From Candidatus Kryptonium thompsonii (lineage in GTDB: Bacteria > Bacteroidota > Ignavibacteria > Kryptoniales > Kryptoniaceae), in contig LDXX01000003.1 in the NCBI GenBank assembly GCA_001442925.1, forward strand, positions 186,001-250,000: a stretch of 64,000 nt of DNA, given 5' to 3'. The position numbers and the translations under genes were made by a program. The notes below the pieces were generated by a model that saw only the letters and a program-made list of their open reading frames with translations, had not been told where the DNA came from and made no database searches. This document shows positions 17,923-26,962 of this stretch, one piece after another. The number at the start of each line of letters is the position of its first letter. The first letter of the stretch is position 1.

Positions 17923-18634
17923 GGTCGTTGTTGTTTTTGCGCTTTTGATTTTTATCGGTTATTTGACTTATAAATTTATCGAGATCGATAGAGAAATTGA
18001 AAACCTCAAATATAGGAATCCAAAATTAACTGCTGTTATGAAGCAACGTATGAGTGAAGCAAAGGGCAAACCTTATCGCATAAACCAGATTTGGGTGCCA
18101 CTTTCAAAAGTTTCACCATATTTGATAGAAGCGGTCATCGTTTCCGAAGATGCGAGTTTCTTTGGTCATCAAGGAATTGATTGGTACGAAGTGAAAGAAT
18201 CGTTTAAGAAAAACTTTCAACGGGGGAGGGTTGTAAGGGGTGCAAGCACGATAACAATGCAAGTGGCGAAAAATTTGTTTCTTTCTACCTCGCGAAATCC
18301 TCTGAGGAAATTAGCAGAAGTTGCAATTGCCCTGAGGATGGAGCAAAAACTTTCAAAAAGAAGAATTCTTGAAATCTATTTAAACATAATTGAGCTTGGC
18401 GATGGGATTTTCGGGGTTGAAGCTGCTTCAAGGAAATATTTTGGGAAGTCAGCATCTGAATTGACAATGGAAGAATCCGCGCAACTTGCCTCTATTATTC
18501 CGAGCCCGCTGAAGCATACTCCAAATTCAAATCATAAGTTTGTCACGCAGAGAACGAGATTGATTTTAAATAGAATGATAGCGAGAGCAAAAATAAAGGA
18601 GGGTGCATCAAATGACTCCCGAACAATTGAGTAG
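17912..18634 (+). CDS. mtgA: Monofunctional peptidoglycan transglycosylase
   Basis: Inner-membrane GT51 glycosyltransferase of about 240 residues with no transpeptidase domain. A single membrane anchor (VVVVFALLIFIGYLTYKFI) is followed by GT51 motifs: EDASFFGHQGIDW (first catalytic Glu), RGASTITMQVAKNLFL, KRRILEIYLNIIELGDG and GVEAASRKYFGK. It extends glycan strands. The ATG at 17912 overlaps the ruvX stop by 11 bases; TTG 17903 is possible but less likely. Confidence 0.92.
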   Translation: MKFKVVVVFALLIFIGYLTYKFIEIDREIENLKYRNPKLTAVMKQRMSEAKGKPYRINQIWVPLSKVSPYLIEAVIVSEDASFFGHQGIDWYEVKESFKKNFQRGRVVRGASTITMQVAKNLFLSTSRNPLRKLAEVAIALRMEQKLSKRRILEIYLNIIELGDGIFGVEAASRKYFGKSASELTMEESAQLASIIPSPLKHTPNSNHKFVTQRTRLILNRMIARAKIKEGASNDSRTIE

Positions 18635-19247
18635 CATCCTATTTGAAGGCGAGGGTTTAACCGTTGAGTTTAAAAGAAAAGTTTCCTCGCCAGAAAAAAT
18701 AGCGAGGGCGATGATTGCCTTTGCGAACACTTATGGTGGGGTTTTAATTTTTGGGATTGATGACGATGGCAGCGTCGTTGGGGTTGATAGTGAAAAAGAG
18801 GAAATTGACTTGGTTTTCACGGCAGCTAAACAATATTGCTATCCGCAAATAGAACCGAAGATCGAGATTCTTGAATTTGAGGGCAAGGATGTGATCGTTG
18901 TAACCATTGAACAAAGCAAAACAAAACCACATTATCTCGTCAGTTCTAACGGTGACGCTGGAAAGGTTTTCATACGGCTTGGTTCGCAAAATGTTATCGC
19001 AAGTGATGAGATGGTAAAACTTTTAGAGTCTGAACAGAACGACCAACCCGTTAGGATATCAATTGGTGAAAATGAAAGGCGCCTTTTAAATTATCTTAAT
19101 AATTTTGGTAAAATCACGGTGAAGGAGTTTAGCAATCTTGTTAAGATAAGTGAAAGTGAGGCAGCTGATATTCTTGTTAATTTCGTGAGGGCGGGGGTTC
19201 TTGAAATTCACATCACGGAGGATGGGGATTATTTTACGCTTGCGTGA
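18612..19247 (+). CDS. AlbA_2 (Schlafen-type) domain protein
   Basis: The N-terminal 120 residues carry the AlbA_2/divergent-AAA signature: EFKRKVSSPEKIARAMIAFA, NTYGGVLIFGIDDDGSVVGV and KVFIRLGSQNVIASDEM. The last 70 residues (RRLLNYLNNFGKITVKEFS ... ILVNFVRAGVLEIH) look like a winged helix, so DNA or RNA binding is likely. ATG 18612 follows an AAGGAGGG site; the gene overlaps mtgA by 23 bases. The final 27 codons occur a second time at 22473-22559, beyond the inserted chemoreceptor. Role unknown; family members range from tRNA nucleases to regulators. Confidence 0.8.
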   Translation: MTPEQLSSILFEGEGLTVEFKRKVSSPEKIARAMIAFANTYGGVLIFGIDDDGSVVGVDSEKEEIDLVFTAAKQYCYPQIEPKIEILEFEGKDVIVVTIEQSKTKPHYLVSSNGDAGKVFIRLGSQNVIASDEMVKLLESEQNDQPVRISIGENERRLLNYLNNFGKITVKEFSNLVKISESEAADILVNFVRAGVLEIHITEDGDYFTLA

Positions 19248-19253
19248 GATGTT
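19167..19253 (+). repeat. Direct repeat A, left copy (3' end of AlbA_2 gene)
   Basis: These 87 bases match 22473-22559 with no gaps and, by eye, five differences, all transitions (left G or C, right A or T). It encodes the C-terminal 27 codons of the AlbA_2 protein plus six bases. The pair flanks the chemoreceptor. Confidence 0.92.
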
Positions 19254-19266
19254 TGAGGTGTCCTAC

Positions 19267-19400
19267 ATTCCATCAGCGTGACCTTCCATTTTTAGGGAAT
19301 TTTTAATCTCTTCGTTTTTGCTAAAGAAATTAAAATTGTTTCCGAAAATAAAGTGTAGAAAAACAAAATAGGACTTGAAGGTTGATATTTATCGTTAAAA
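19267..19400 (+). repeat. Direct repeat B, left copy (trmH 5' remnant plus promoter region)
   Basis: Aligns along its whole length with about 23057-23195, roughly three quarters of positions agreeing by eye (for example ATTAAAATTG, TTTCCGAAAA, GTAGAAAA and GATATTTATCG). It holds a degraded start of the minus-strand methyltransferase, the spacer, and the first codons of the small gene at 23176. In this copy the small gene's ATG is TTG, and the methyltransferase body (about 500 bases) is missing. Confidence 0.85.
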
Positions 19401-19435
19401 TAACGGGAAAATTTTTTAACCCTGTGAAGGCACTG

Positions 19436-22255
19436 ATGCGCCGTATGGATTTCAAGCGACGCATTTTATTTATTGGTGGTGTGTTCATTTTGCCCATTTT
19501 GGTCACTATCTACCAACTGAATATTCGATGGCAGGCGGACATCGCTTTCACCCGGCAGGAACTTAAAGGCACCGAGTGTCTCAGCCCCTTTTTGACTCTC
19601 ATCCAGCACGTCCAACAGCATCGCGGTTTAGCTCAGGGGTTTCTGTCAGGTGATGCGTCTTTTGGGACGACGATGCAGCAAAAGCAATTGGAAATAGCCG
19701 ATGACTTAAGAGCCATTGACACTGTGATGGCAAAATACGGCGACGAATTCAAACTTAAGGATAAATGGGACGCTATCAAGCAAGAATGGCAAACACTGCA
19801 AAGCCAAGTGGAACGGCTGTCCCGCACTGAGAGTTTTCAGCGGCACACTGAGTTGATCAAAAGAATTCTTAGCCTGCGCCAAGATATTGCTGATGCGTCC
19901 AGTCTGAGCCTTGACCCCGAAATAGACACCTACTACTTGATGTTGGCAGTCGTCCAACACCTCCCCGATGTCGCTGAGCAAATGGGACAAGCAAGAGCAG
20001 AAGGCACTGGGGCGCTGGCGGACAGAAAGTTGAACACCGAAGAGCGGATGAAATTGACCATTTTTTATGAGTTAGCGTCACAGCAAAAGTGGCGCGCCTT
20101 GGCGGGCTTGGAGCGGGCAATGAATTATAACGCGCAATTGAAAAACCGTATTGAGCAGGCGGTGCACATGGCGCAGGAAAAAATCGATGCTTTCTTGAAC
20201 CTGCTTAACGAACGAATTTTGCAATCGACTCAACTCAACCTGTCGCCACAAGAGTATTTCACTGCGGCGACGACCGCCATTGATGCTTCGTTTGACTTGA
20301 CCAAAACCCTTTCAGTGGAACTGAACAGCTTGCTGAATGACCGCATTCAAAAACTTGCCCATAAATGGATAGTGCTAATAGTGGTTGTCATTGTTCTTGT
20401 TGCATTAGCGTTTGTATTGTTTATTGGCTTTTACACCGCCACAACTGAAGGAATACAGCAAGCCATCAGCAATGCACATAAGTTAAGCGACGAAGTATTT
20501 CCCGAACTAGCTGCGGCACTTCAACACTTGGCGCAGGGCGATTTGTCCCATCGCGTTAGTGTTGCTATTGAGCGGGTTGTGTTAAGTAAATTAGATAAAA
20601 TTGATAACACGGAAGAAGGGCAACTGTTGCGGGCAGCAGCACAACTTGCCGACAGTGCACAAATAATAGTAGATTCTTACAACACTTCATTGAACCAGTT
20701 AGCTCAACTGATCACTGAGGTCTCTCAAGTTATTGGTCGTCTCAGCGAAGTTAGTGCGCAAATGGTGACGGCTACACAACAAGTTAGTGATGCTATTACT
20801 CAAATCAGTAGCGCCACCCACCAAAGTGCACAAGGTGCAACTGAACAAGCAACGGCAATTGCTCACATTCGGACAGCATTTGAGCAATTGAACAAAGCAG
20901 TTGAAAGCATAGCAAGTGGTGCATATGAACAAGCTGAACTTGTGAACAAACTTTCTAATGCTTCGAACAGGATCAAACAAACCTTATCCTCATTTACTCA
21001 GGTAGTTTCAACAGGGGTTTCCGCTGCTTTTGAAGCACAGCAGGTAGCATCCTCTAACTCACAAAGGCTAAAACAAATGCTCTCTGCTATGGAAGCGATA
21101 AGAAACGCTGTTGAAATCGCAAGACAACAAGTTGAGGGAATGAACCGATCGATGGCGGACATCGGAGAAATCGTCAACACAATAGCTGACATTGCGGATC
21201 AAACGAACCTTTTGGCATTAAACGCAGCTATAGAAGCAGCAAGAGCAGGGGAACAAGGGAGAGGGTTCTCCGTCGTTGCTGACGAAGTTCGCAAGTTAGC
21301 CGAGAGGTCGGCACAAGCGACGAAAGAAATTGCAAATTTGATAGCCAATATTCGAGAAGGAGCAAAAGAGAGTGTAAATGCAATGGAAGTTACATACAAA
21401 CAAGTTACGGAAAGCGCTGCAGCAGTTGGAGAAGCAAAACAAGCATTAGAAAACATAATTGAGGCGGTCAGGAAGGTTCAGGAACAAAGTGGTAAGCTAG
21501 AGGAAGCAAAGGAAGAAATTTCACAAGCGTTAGAGCAAGTTTTTGGAGTGGTTCAGAGTTTGTCGGCGATAGCGGAGCGAAATGCTTCTGCTACTGAGGA
21601 GTTGGCGACGAGCACTGCAGATATGAATGAGCAAATTCGCAGCGTTGCTTTGGTAAGTGAGCAAACATCTGCTGCTATGGAGGAAATCTCTGCCTCTACA
21701 GAAGAGGTCAGTGCACAAGTGAGCCAACTCGTGGAAAACATTGAAACGATTTTAGCTGACGGACAGAGAATAATGGCATTAATTTCTCAATTTAAACTTG
21801 GTGTCTCTGGAAAGACAAGAACATTGCCCAAAGTTGTTTGGGATAAAACCGTTGAGGTCGGTGAAGCCACAATTGATAACCAGCACCGTTTACTTTACGA
21901 TGCTATTAACAGGTTAGGTGAAGCCATTTCAAAACGGGATGAAGTGGGTTTGATTGACACCGCGACATTTCTTGAGCGATATGTGCAAGAGCATTTTAGG
22001 TATGAAGAGGGTTGCTTTGAACGTTGGGAATGTCCACTGGCAGCACAAAATAAAGATGCTCATGAAAAGTTTGTCAAAGCCTTTTTGTTGATCAAAGAGC
22101 GAATGAATAGCGGCGAGTTATGGAACGCAGCGCTGGACTTGCACAAACTCTGTGCCGACTGGTTACCCAACCACATCCGACGAATTGATCGGAAATGTGG
22201 TGAACATGCCTTAAAGCTGAACAGACAAACGACGCAGTTGGTTGGCAACCTTTAA
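19436..22255 (+). CDS. Methyl-accepting chemotaxis protein with C-terminal hemerythrin domain
   Basis: A chemoreceptor of about 939 residues. In order: membrane segment ([20 protein letters not shown]), a helical periplasmic sensor of about 285 residues that resembles NIT-type modules ([14 protein letters not shown]), a second membrane segment ([20 protein letters not shown]), HAMP, a long signalling coiled coil with the tip [19 protein letters not shown], and a C-terminal hemerythrin domain ([36 protein letters not shown]) whose His/Glu ligands for a di-iron site are all visible. It could sense O2 or redox in the cytoplasm. Base and codon use are more GC-rich than in the neighbours, mainly in the first third. 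ATG 19436 has an AAGG site; the frame extends to TTG 19382, but those 18 codons come from repeat B. No che genes are nearby. Probably acquired by transfer. Confidence 0.9.
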   Translation: MRRMDFKRRILFIGGVFILPILVTIYQLNIRWQADIAFTRQELKGTECLSPFLTLIQHVQQHRGLAQGFLSGDASFGTTMQQKQLEIADDLRAIDTVMAKYGDEFKLKDKWDAIKQEWQTLQSQVERLSRTESFQRHTELIKRILSLRQDIADASSLSLDPEIDTYYLMLAVVQHLPDVAEQMGQARAEGTGALADRKLNTEERMKLTIFYELASQQKWRALAGLERAMNYNAQLKNRIEQAVHMAQEKIDAFLNLLNERILQSTQLNLSPQEYFTAATTAIDASFDLTKTLSVELNSLLNDRIQKLAHKWIVLIVVVIVLVALAFVLFIGFYTATTEGIQQAISNAHKLSDEVFPELAAALQHLAQGDLSHRVSVAIERVVLSKLDKIDNTEEGQLLRAAAQLADSAQIIVDSYNTSLNQLAQLITEVSQVIGRLSEVSAQMVTATQQVSDAITQISSATHQSAQGATEQATAIAHIRTAFEQLNKAVESIASGAYEQAELVNKLSNASNRIKQTLSSFTQVVSTGVSAAFEAQQVASSNSQRLKQMLSAMEAIRNAVEIARQQVEGMNRSMADIGEIVNTIADIADQTNLLALNAAIEAARAGEQGRGFSVVADEVRKLAERSAQATKEIANLIANIREGAKESVNAMEVTYKQVTESAAAVGEAKQALENIIEAVRKVQEQSGKLEEAKEEISQALEQVFGVVQSLSAIAERNASATEELATSTADMNEQIRSVALVSEQTSAAMEEISASTEEVSAQVSQLVENIETILADGQRIMALISQFKLGVSGKTRTLPKVVWDKTVEVGEATIDNQHRLLYDAINRLGEAISKRDEVGLIDTATFLERYVQEHFRYEEGCFERWECPLAAQNKDAHEKFVKAFLLIKERMNSGELWNAALDLHKLCADWLPNHIRRIDRKCGEHALKLNRQTTQLVGNL

Positions 22256-22472
22256 ACAGTAACACCTTTGGAGCACAAATTAGATGCCGAGACTGGTGAA
22301 TTTGTTGCTAACAACTAAAAGCGACGGATACTTAGCATCGCTGAGATGTTAATGGGTCTAGTATGGAAAAAGCGCTCAGTATTGGCTATGAAAGGATCTC
22401 CGATTTTATGTTAGGAAAATCGTTGGGAGAACAAAGAGTAGCGTGGGTGAAGTTGGCTAAGGCGAAGCATTT
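22256..22472. other. Gene-free tail of the inserted segment
   Basis: Between the chemoreceptor stop and repeat A (right) there are about 217 bases with no open frame of note, no inverted repeats at the ends and no recognisable transposase remnant. It is probably downstream donor DNA brought in with the chemoreceptor. Confidence 0.5.
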
Positions 22473-22559
22473 GATATTCTTGTTAATTTCATGAGAGCGG
22501 GGGTTCTTGAAATTCATATCACGGAGGATGGGGATTATTTTACACTTGCATGAGATGTT
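22473..22559 (+). repeat. Direct repeat A, right copy (AlbA_2 3' fragment)
   Basis: An 87-base near-copy of 19167-19253, starting abruptly inside the coding frame. It encodes the same C-terminal residues as the AlbA_2 gene (one V to M change) but has no start. Its last 25 bases also encode the end of the minus-strand methyltransferase, suggesting that the two genes originally overlapped tail to tail before the insertion. Confidence 0.92.
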
Positions 22560-23086
22560 CTATAAATTTTTACCAGTTCATAAACTGCTATACCGTATGC
22601 CACTGCTACATTTAGTGAATGTTTTATTCCAAATTGTGGTATCTCAATGGCTAAATCACACATCGAAAGAACCTCATCAGAAATTCCCGTGATTTCATTA
22701 CCTATGACAAGGCAAAGTGGAAAATCTTCAGGCTTTATTTCGTAGTAGGGTATGCTATCGTCAGTTATTTCAAGGGCGATGATTTTCACATTTTTCTCTT
22801 TCAGTTCTTTTATGATGTCAACTGGATTTTTGTGATATTCCCAAGGAACGCTTTCAATTGCACCAAGAGCTGTCTTTTCAATATCTTTTCTTGGTGGATG
22901 CGGAGTATAACCCGTAAGGTAAAGTTTTTTTATAAGTGCAGCATCACTTGTCCTAAAAATTGAACCAACATTATAGACGCTTCTTATATTATCAAGCAAA
23001 ACATAAATTGGGTGTCGCTCGATTGTTTTCAATTCTTCAATTGTATGTCTTTTTCTCTCAATTTCAATCGGCGTGAGCTTTCGCAT
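22535..23086 (-). CDS. TrmH/SpoU-family RNA 2'-O-methyltransferase
   Basis: A 183-residue SPOUT enzyme. Motif 1 is LLDNIRSVYNVGSIFRTSDA, motif 2 PLCLVIGNEITGISDEVL and motif 3 IEIPQFGIKHSLNVAVAYGI, which form the knotted SAM-binding site; the Arg in motif 1 and Asn in motif 3 are catalytic in the family. Substrate (tRNA or rRNA) cannot be told. Its last codons lie inside repeat A, and a degraded start of a second copy occurs in repeat B at about 19270-19290. Confidence 0.92.
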   Translation of the reverse strand: MRKLTPIEIERKRHTIEELKTIERHPIYVLLDNIRSVYNVGSIFRTSDAALIKKLYLTGYTPHPPRKDIEKTALGAIESVPWEYHKNPVDIIKELKEKNVKIIALEITDDSIPYYEIKPEDFPLCLVIGNEITGISDEVLSMCDLAIEIPQFGIKHSLNVAVAYGIAVYELVKIYRTSHASVK

Positions 23087-23195
23087 TTCGGGAATTTTAA
23101 CTTTTGCAGTTTTTGTTAAAGTAATTAAAATTGATTTCCGAAAAAAGGAGTAGAAAACAAAAATAAATCTTGGAAATGATATTTATCGCTGAAAC
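23057..23195 (+). repeat. Direct repeat B, right (presumably original) copy
   Basis: Covers the start of the methyltransferase gene, the 90-base divergent spacer and the first codons of the small gene at 23176. It is matched by a diverged copy at 19267-19400 just ahead of the chemoreceptor. Confidence 0.85.
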
Positions 23196-23397
23196 AAAGG
23201 ATAACAGATTGGTAATTTTCGGCAACGAAGGGAAGAAATACTTTTACATAGAATTCACCGAAAATATCGAAAATCCAAAGATAGAAAAATTTAACCTTGA
23301 GCAAAAAGCTTTGCTTGAGCTCCTCGAAAAGAACCTTGACCGCTATTGTCAGAAGGGATTGAATATCGTCTTTGAAAAAATGTTCGAATCAGATTAG
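23176..23397 (+). CDS. Small hypothetical protein
   Basis: A 73-residue acidic protein starting MIFIAETKDNRLVIFGNEGK. No family recognised. ATG 23176 is preferred to TTG 23170. The divergent spacer before it and its first codons are the part duplicated ahead of the chemoreceptor. It converges with and overlaps the thioredoxin gene by 4 bases. Confidence 0.6.
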   Translation: MIFIAETKDNRLVIFGNEGKKYFYIEFTENIENPKIEKFNLEQKALLELLEKNLDRYCQKGLNIVFEKMFESD

Positions 23398-23906
23398 TTT
23401 TTGGGTAGTCCACCTGTTTTTTCAAGATATTCATCGAAATTCATTTTAAGGTAGTAATCATCGCCGATGAAAGTTAAAATCTTCATAAAAACATCAGCGG
23501 GGAAATATCCAGGCACCGCGGTTATAGGTTGCATATCCTCACGAATGAAAATTGTTGTCGGGAAACCCTCAACGCCAAATATGTAAGCGAGTTCCATTTC
23601 GCTATATTCCTTCCCTTCAAATGTGTGTTTGGCTTCTGATTCAGCGTTCAACTTAATAAGCACAAATTTTGAAGAAAGATAATTTATCACTTTTGAATCA
23701 GTGTAAACTTCTTCATCCATTTTTTTGCACCATTCACACCAGTCTGTGTAAACATCTATCAAAACTTTTTTGTTCTCAGCCCTTGCAAGTTTTAGTCCTT
23801 CTGAGAACGAGTGCCATTTTAATTCTTTCTTATCTTGAATGTTGAGGGTGAGACCCATGAAAATGAACGCGATAAGTAAAATTGTGAGTATTCTCATTTT
23901 TTTCAC
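23394..23906 (-). CDS. Exported thioredoxin-fold protein
   Basis: A 170-residue protein with a signal peptide (ILTILLIAFIFMGLTLN) and a thioredoxin fold of the DUF255/SoxW-like type. The redox site is WCEWC at about residues 57-61 and the cis-proline loop is EGFPTTIFI. The sequence KVLIDVYTDWCEWCKKMDEE is typical of periplasmic thiol-disulfide proteins. It ends a minus-strand run with the Eis-like, GT9 and DUF72 genes. Confidence 0.85.
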   Translation of the reverse strand: MKKMRILTILLIAFIFMGLTLNIQDKKELKWHSFSEGLKLARAENKKVLIDVYTDWCEWCKKMDEEVYTDSKVINYLSSKFVLIKLNAESEAKHTFEGKEYSEMELAYIFGVEGFPTTIFIREDMQPITAVPGYFPADVFMKILTFIGDDYYLKMNFDEYLEKTGGLPKN

Positions 23907-23924
23907 CTTTGATTTTTTAATCTT

Positions 23925-25136
23925 TCAGAATATATCAAATTGAAACATAAAAGGCAAGGAATCGGTGAAAAGGCTATCAAGAAATTTTAAATCTTTATCC
24001 CTGCCTTGAATTTTCCCAGTTTGATAAAGCGAGGTTGACTTCACAAATCCAGAAATAATCTGGGTGAAGGTTCCTATGTCTGTTTTGACATCAGCGCTAT
24101 TGTTGGTTTTTTGAGCACTCACATTAAGATCTTCAACAGTGATTTTGAACTTTAGGTTATTTTCGGGTATGAGTGGATCGTTGATTTCTATTACGACTTC
24201 ACCATCGGGTGCGTTTGCAGTGGTGAAGAGTTTCATCGCTTCTTCAAGGTTGACAAGCCTTGCCATAAAGCCAGAGCAGATAGATGCATAAGATTTAAAT
24301 TCAAAAAAGGGTCTTTTAAAGTCTTTTTCCCGTGGTTCAATGATCACATCGAACAAAGGTTCATCTGGAGGAGCAAGATATCTTATTCTGGAAACTTGTT
24401 CTGAAAGCGAGGCAAAAAATCCCCAAAGTCCGCGATATGCTTCTGGCGTAAGTGAAATGAATTCCTTTATATCTATCTCAACTTGTGCTTTTTCACCTTT
24501 CTTCATCTCGAACGATACATATCCTTTAATTTCACCATCGTCATAAACATACGGATTTGGGAAATTTGGAAAGATTACCCGTGTCCAGAAAGCATCATTT
24601 CGCCATAATGCAAAGTTTACTGTTTTAATTTTTTCCGCATAAACTTTTTTAATCTTCTCTCGTTCTGAGTTCTTCATCTTTCTCACATTGAATCGCTCAT
24701 CAAATAGTTGAATATTTGATGGTTCAATTTCATAAAACATAGCTGAGCCGATATACTCCCACCCATATTTTCTATAAAATCTGTGCTGGAATGGGTAGAG
24801 AAGTGAAAATGGATATTTTGCTTCAAACATTCTTTTTAGAGCATCTCTAAGCATCATATCCGCAACCCCGCGCTTTCTGTATTCAGGCAAAACCGCAACT
24901 GCGGAGATTCCACCCGCATCAACTATTTTGCCCTTGAAGGAAACTTTCAATGGGATTATCTTTGTGCAAGCAATTATCTCTTCATTGTTTTCGACAACTA
25001 TTATATCCTTGTATGAATATCTTGGATTGTCTATTATATTTTCTCTTAACCCGTGGAAATCGGAAATTAAAAAAGAAGTCGAGATGATGTAAGCTATATC
25101 GTCAATGTCGATTGACTTCGCTTGGCGAATTTTCAT
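23925..25136 (-). CDS. Eis-like GNAT acetyltransferase
   Basis: 403 residues, the length of the Eis family. The N-terminal GNAT domain has AVLPEYRRKGVADMMLRDAL (acetyl-CoA loop R-x-x-G-V/A) and YRKYGWEYIG, followed by a second GNAT-like half and a C-terminal SCP2-like domain (EVVIEINDPLIPENNLKFKI). Eis proteins acetylate amines, including aminoglycosides and peptides. It overlaps the end of the GT9 gene by 35 bases. Confidence 0.85.
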   Translation of the reverse strand: MKIRQAKSIDIDDIAYIISTSFLISDFHGLRENIIDNPRYSYKDIIVVENNEEIIACTKIIPLKVSFKGKIVDAGGISAVAVLPEYRKRGVADMMLRDALKRMFEAKYPFSLLYPFQHRFYRKYGWEYIGSAMFYEIEPSNIQLFDERFNVRKMKNSEREKIKKVYAEKIKTVNFALWRNDAFWTRVIFPNFPNPYVYDDGEIKGYVSFEMKKGEKAQVEIDIKEFISLTPEAYRGLWGFFASLSEQVSRIRYLAPPDEPLFDVIIEPREKDFKRPFFEFKSYASICSGFMARLVNLEEAMKLFTTANAPDGEVVIEINDPLIPENNLKFKITVEDLNVSAQKTNNSADVKTDIGTFTQIISGFVKSTSLYQTGKIQGRDKDLKFLDSLFTDSLPFMFQFDIF

Positions 25137-26169
25137 CTTTGCGGTTTGTTCGATGAGTTTTCAAAATTTTTAATGTTGCCTTTAAAACATCATCGATTTC
25201 AATTCCACCATCAAATGTGCAAATGTGGGGATCACCAGGACAACTTTTTTTACAATAATCTTCAGGCGGTAAAATTATCTCGTGTTTATTTCCGAGTGGA
25301 CCCCACAATTGTGGAGAGCAAGCAGGAAGCGGACAAAACATTGACACGGTCGGAATCTTTAAAGCAGAAGCAATGTGCATCGCGCCTGTGCTTGAAGAAA
25401 TTAAAACATCAAATCGAGATATGTAAAGAATTAACTCGCGAAGGGGAGGATTGCGAATTAAGTTGACCTTGTTATGATTTAAGCTCTTGAATTTATCCTC
25501 GGGTTCATTATGCAGATTAATGTAAATTTTTGCCTCGGGAATTTCATCAAGAATTTTTTTCACGAGTTCAATGTATTTTTCAATCTTCCAATTTGGAGCG
25601 GATTTTCCGCTAAATGGGTTAATTCCTATGACAATTTCATCTCCATTTTTCGGCACAAGTTTTTTTGATTGTTCAATTTCTTCGTGGGTTAGATAGATTT
25701 CAGGTTCAATGTTGCTGCTTTTTACGCCGATCTTTCTGCCCAAGTCAAGTGAGTAATCAGCTTCGTGTCTTAAGGGGATATAGTTGTTTCTGCTAACATA
25801 TTTCATGAAAGTTAAAACACTGTAAAGTCTAATTCCAACATTTACCCTTGTTTTTATTCCTGCGAAGAATGTCATCCATGCATGTCTTTGGGTCGGCAAG
25901 AGATGAAGAGCAATGTTAAATTTATATTTTCTTAGTTTAAAAACTTGCTTCCAAAATCCTCGCCATCCCTTATGTTCACCTTCGAAGTCATCTATAATTA
26001 TCTCATCAATGTTTGGATTGTTAAGTAAAATATCTTTTGTGTGTGGACGGACCATAACCGCGATGAATGAATCTGGGAAACTTTTTCTCAGCTCTCTCAA
26101 CAACGGAGTTGCAAGTACTACATCCCCAACTCTATCTGGTCTAATTACAAGTATCCTTTTTTGTTTCAT
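25102..26169 (-). CDS. Family 9 glycosyltransferase (heptosyltransferase-like)
   Basis: 355 residues with the GT9 pattern: N-terminal RILVIRPDRVGDVVLATPLL, a central linker, and a donor site SSSTGAMHIASALKIPTVSM. The C-terminal CPLPACSPQLWGPL and YCKKSCPGDPHIC segments, rich in cysteine, are usual for heptosyltransferases of this group. It would add a sugar to the lipopolysaccharide core. It overlaps the DUF72 gene by 4 bases. Confidence 0.88.
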   Translation of the reverse strand: MKQKRILVIRPDRVGDVVLATPLLRELRKSFPDSFIAVMVRPHTKDILLNNPNIDEIIIDDFEGEHKGWRGFWKQVFKLRKYKFNIALHLLPTQRHAWMTFFAGIKTRVNVGIRLYSVLTFMKYVSRNNYIPLRHEADYSLDLGRKIGVKSSNIEPEIYLTHEEIEQSKKLVPKNGDEIVIGINPFSGKSAPNWKIEKYIELVKKILDEIPEAKIYINLHNEPEDKFKSLNHNKVNLIRNPPLRELILYISRFDVLISSSTGAMHIASALKIPTVSMFCPLPACSPQLWGPLGNKHEIILPPEDYCKKSCPGDPHICTFDGGIEIDDVLKATLKILKTHRTNRKDENSPSEVNRH

Positions 26170-26948
26170 TTTATGCCTTCTTCTTCGAGAATTTTTTGAA
26201 GCATTTGGGCATTTTTAGGAGCGCTTCCACGATGGCAATTATTGAAGAAAATATAAAGCGTCTCAACTTTTTCGTTAAGTTCTTTAATTCTCGGGATCCA
26301 TTCACGAAGTTCACTTTCACTGTAGAGATAATCATATCTTTCGCCGACACCGCCTTCCCACCAGTTTTCTGCATTACGGCCATGGAATCTTATATACCCA
26401 ATTTTTTTGCTTGTTGCTATACTTTGTGGCGGGATTAAACCTTTCAACTTCGGTTCATCAACGCAAACATAAGGTATATCGTTTTCCGATAAAAACTCAT
26501 ATGCAGAGTTATTTACCCAGCTTATATGCCTGAACTCAACTATTAACGGTATTCCATCAGCGAACCTTTTTGTTTCGAGAATATATTTTCTGTTTTCTGG
26601 TGTATCTTTGAATGAGTAAGGGAATTGGGCAAGAAATCCTTTTAATTTTTCTGTTTTGAGCAATGGTTCCGTTGCTTTGAGAAGAGATTCCATTGCTTCG
26701 CGATTTCCTTCCCTTTCATGAGTTGTTTGCTTGTGGACTTTAACGATAAAATGGAAGTCAGGTGGGGTTTTCCTATCAAGATGATAAAAAACATTTGGAC
26801 TTGGGATTCTATAATATGTTGAGTTAATCTCAACGGCTTTGAAAAATTTTTTGTAATGGTCAAGCATTTTGCCATCTTCAATATTTTCAGGATAAAAGTT
26901 CCCGCGCCAATCTTGAAAACTATATCCTGAAGTCCCAATCAAAATCAT
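26166..26948 (-). CDS. DUF72 (YecE-like) protein
   Basis: 260 residues with the DUF72 signature at the start (LIGTSGYSFQDWRGNFYPE), then NSTYYRIPSPNVFYHL, VEFRHISWV, YIRFHGRN and a C-terminal FNNCHRGSAPKNAQML. The family has a TIM-barrel fold; biochemical role is unsettled. First gene of the four-gene minus-strand run that ends with the thioredoxin. Confidence 0.9.
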   Translation of the reverse strand: MILIGTSGYSFQDWRGNFYPENIEDGKMLDHYKKFFKAVEINSTYYRIPSPNVFYHLDRKTPPDFHFIVKVHKQTTHEREGNREAMESLLKATEPLLKTEKLKGFLAQFPYSFKDTPENRKYILETKRFADGIPLIVEFRHISWVNNSAYEFLSENDIPYVCVDEPKLKGLIPPQSIATSKKIGYIRFHGRNAENWWEGGVGERYDYLYSESELREWIPRIKELNEKVETLYIFFNNCHRGSAPKNAQMLQKILEEEGIK

Positions 26949-26962
26949 CGTAGGAGAATTTT

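Noticed and set aside
19382-19435. Using TTG 19382 as the chemoreceptor start
   Set aside because: These 18 codons derive from the duplicated 5' end of the small gene; the internal ATG 19436 has its own AAGG site and directly precedes the membrane segment.
19167-22559. Reading the 87-base repeat as the target duplication of an insertion sequence or as att sites of an integrative element
   Set aside because: No transposase or integrase is present, target duplications are far shorter, and a second longer repeat (B) on the other side needs a larger duplication.
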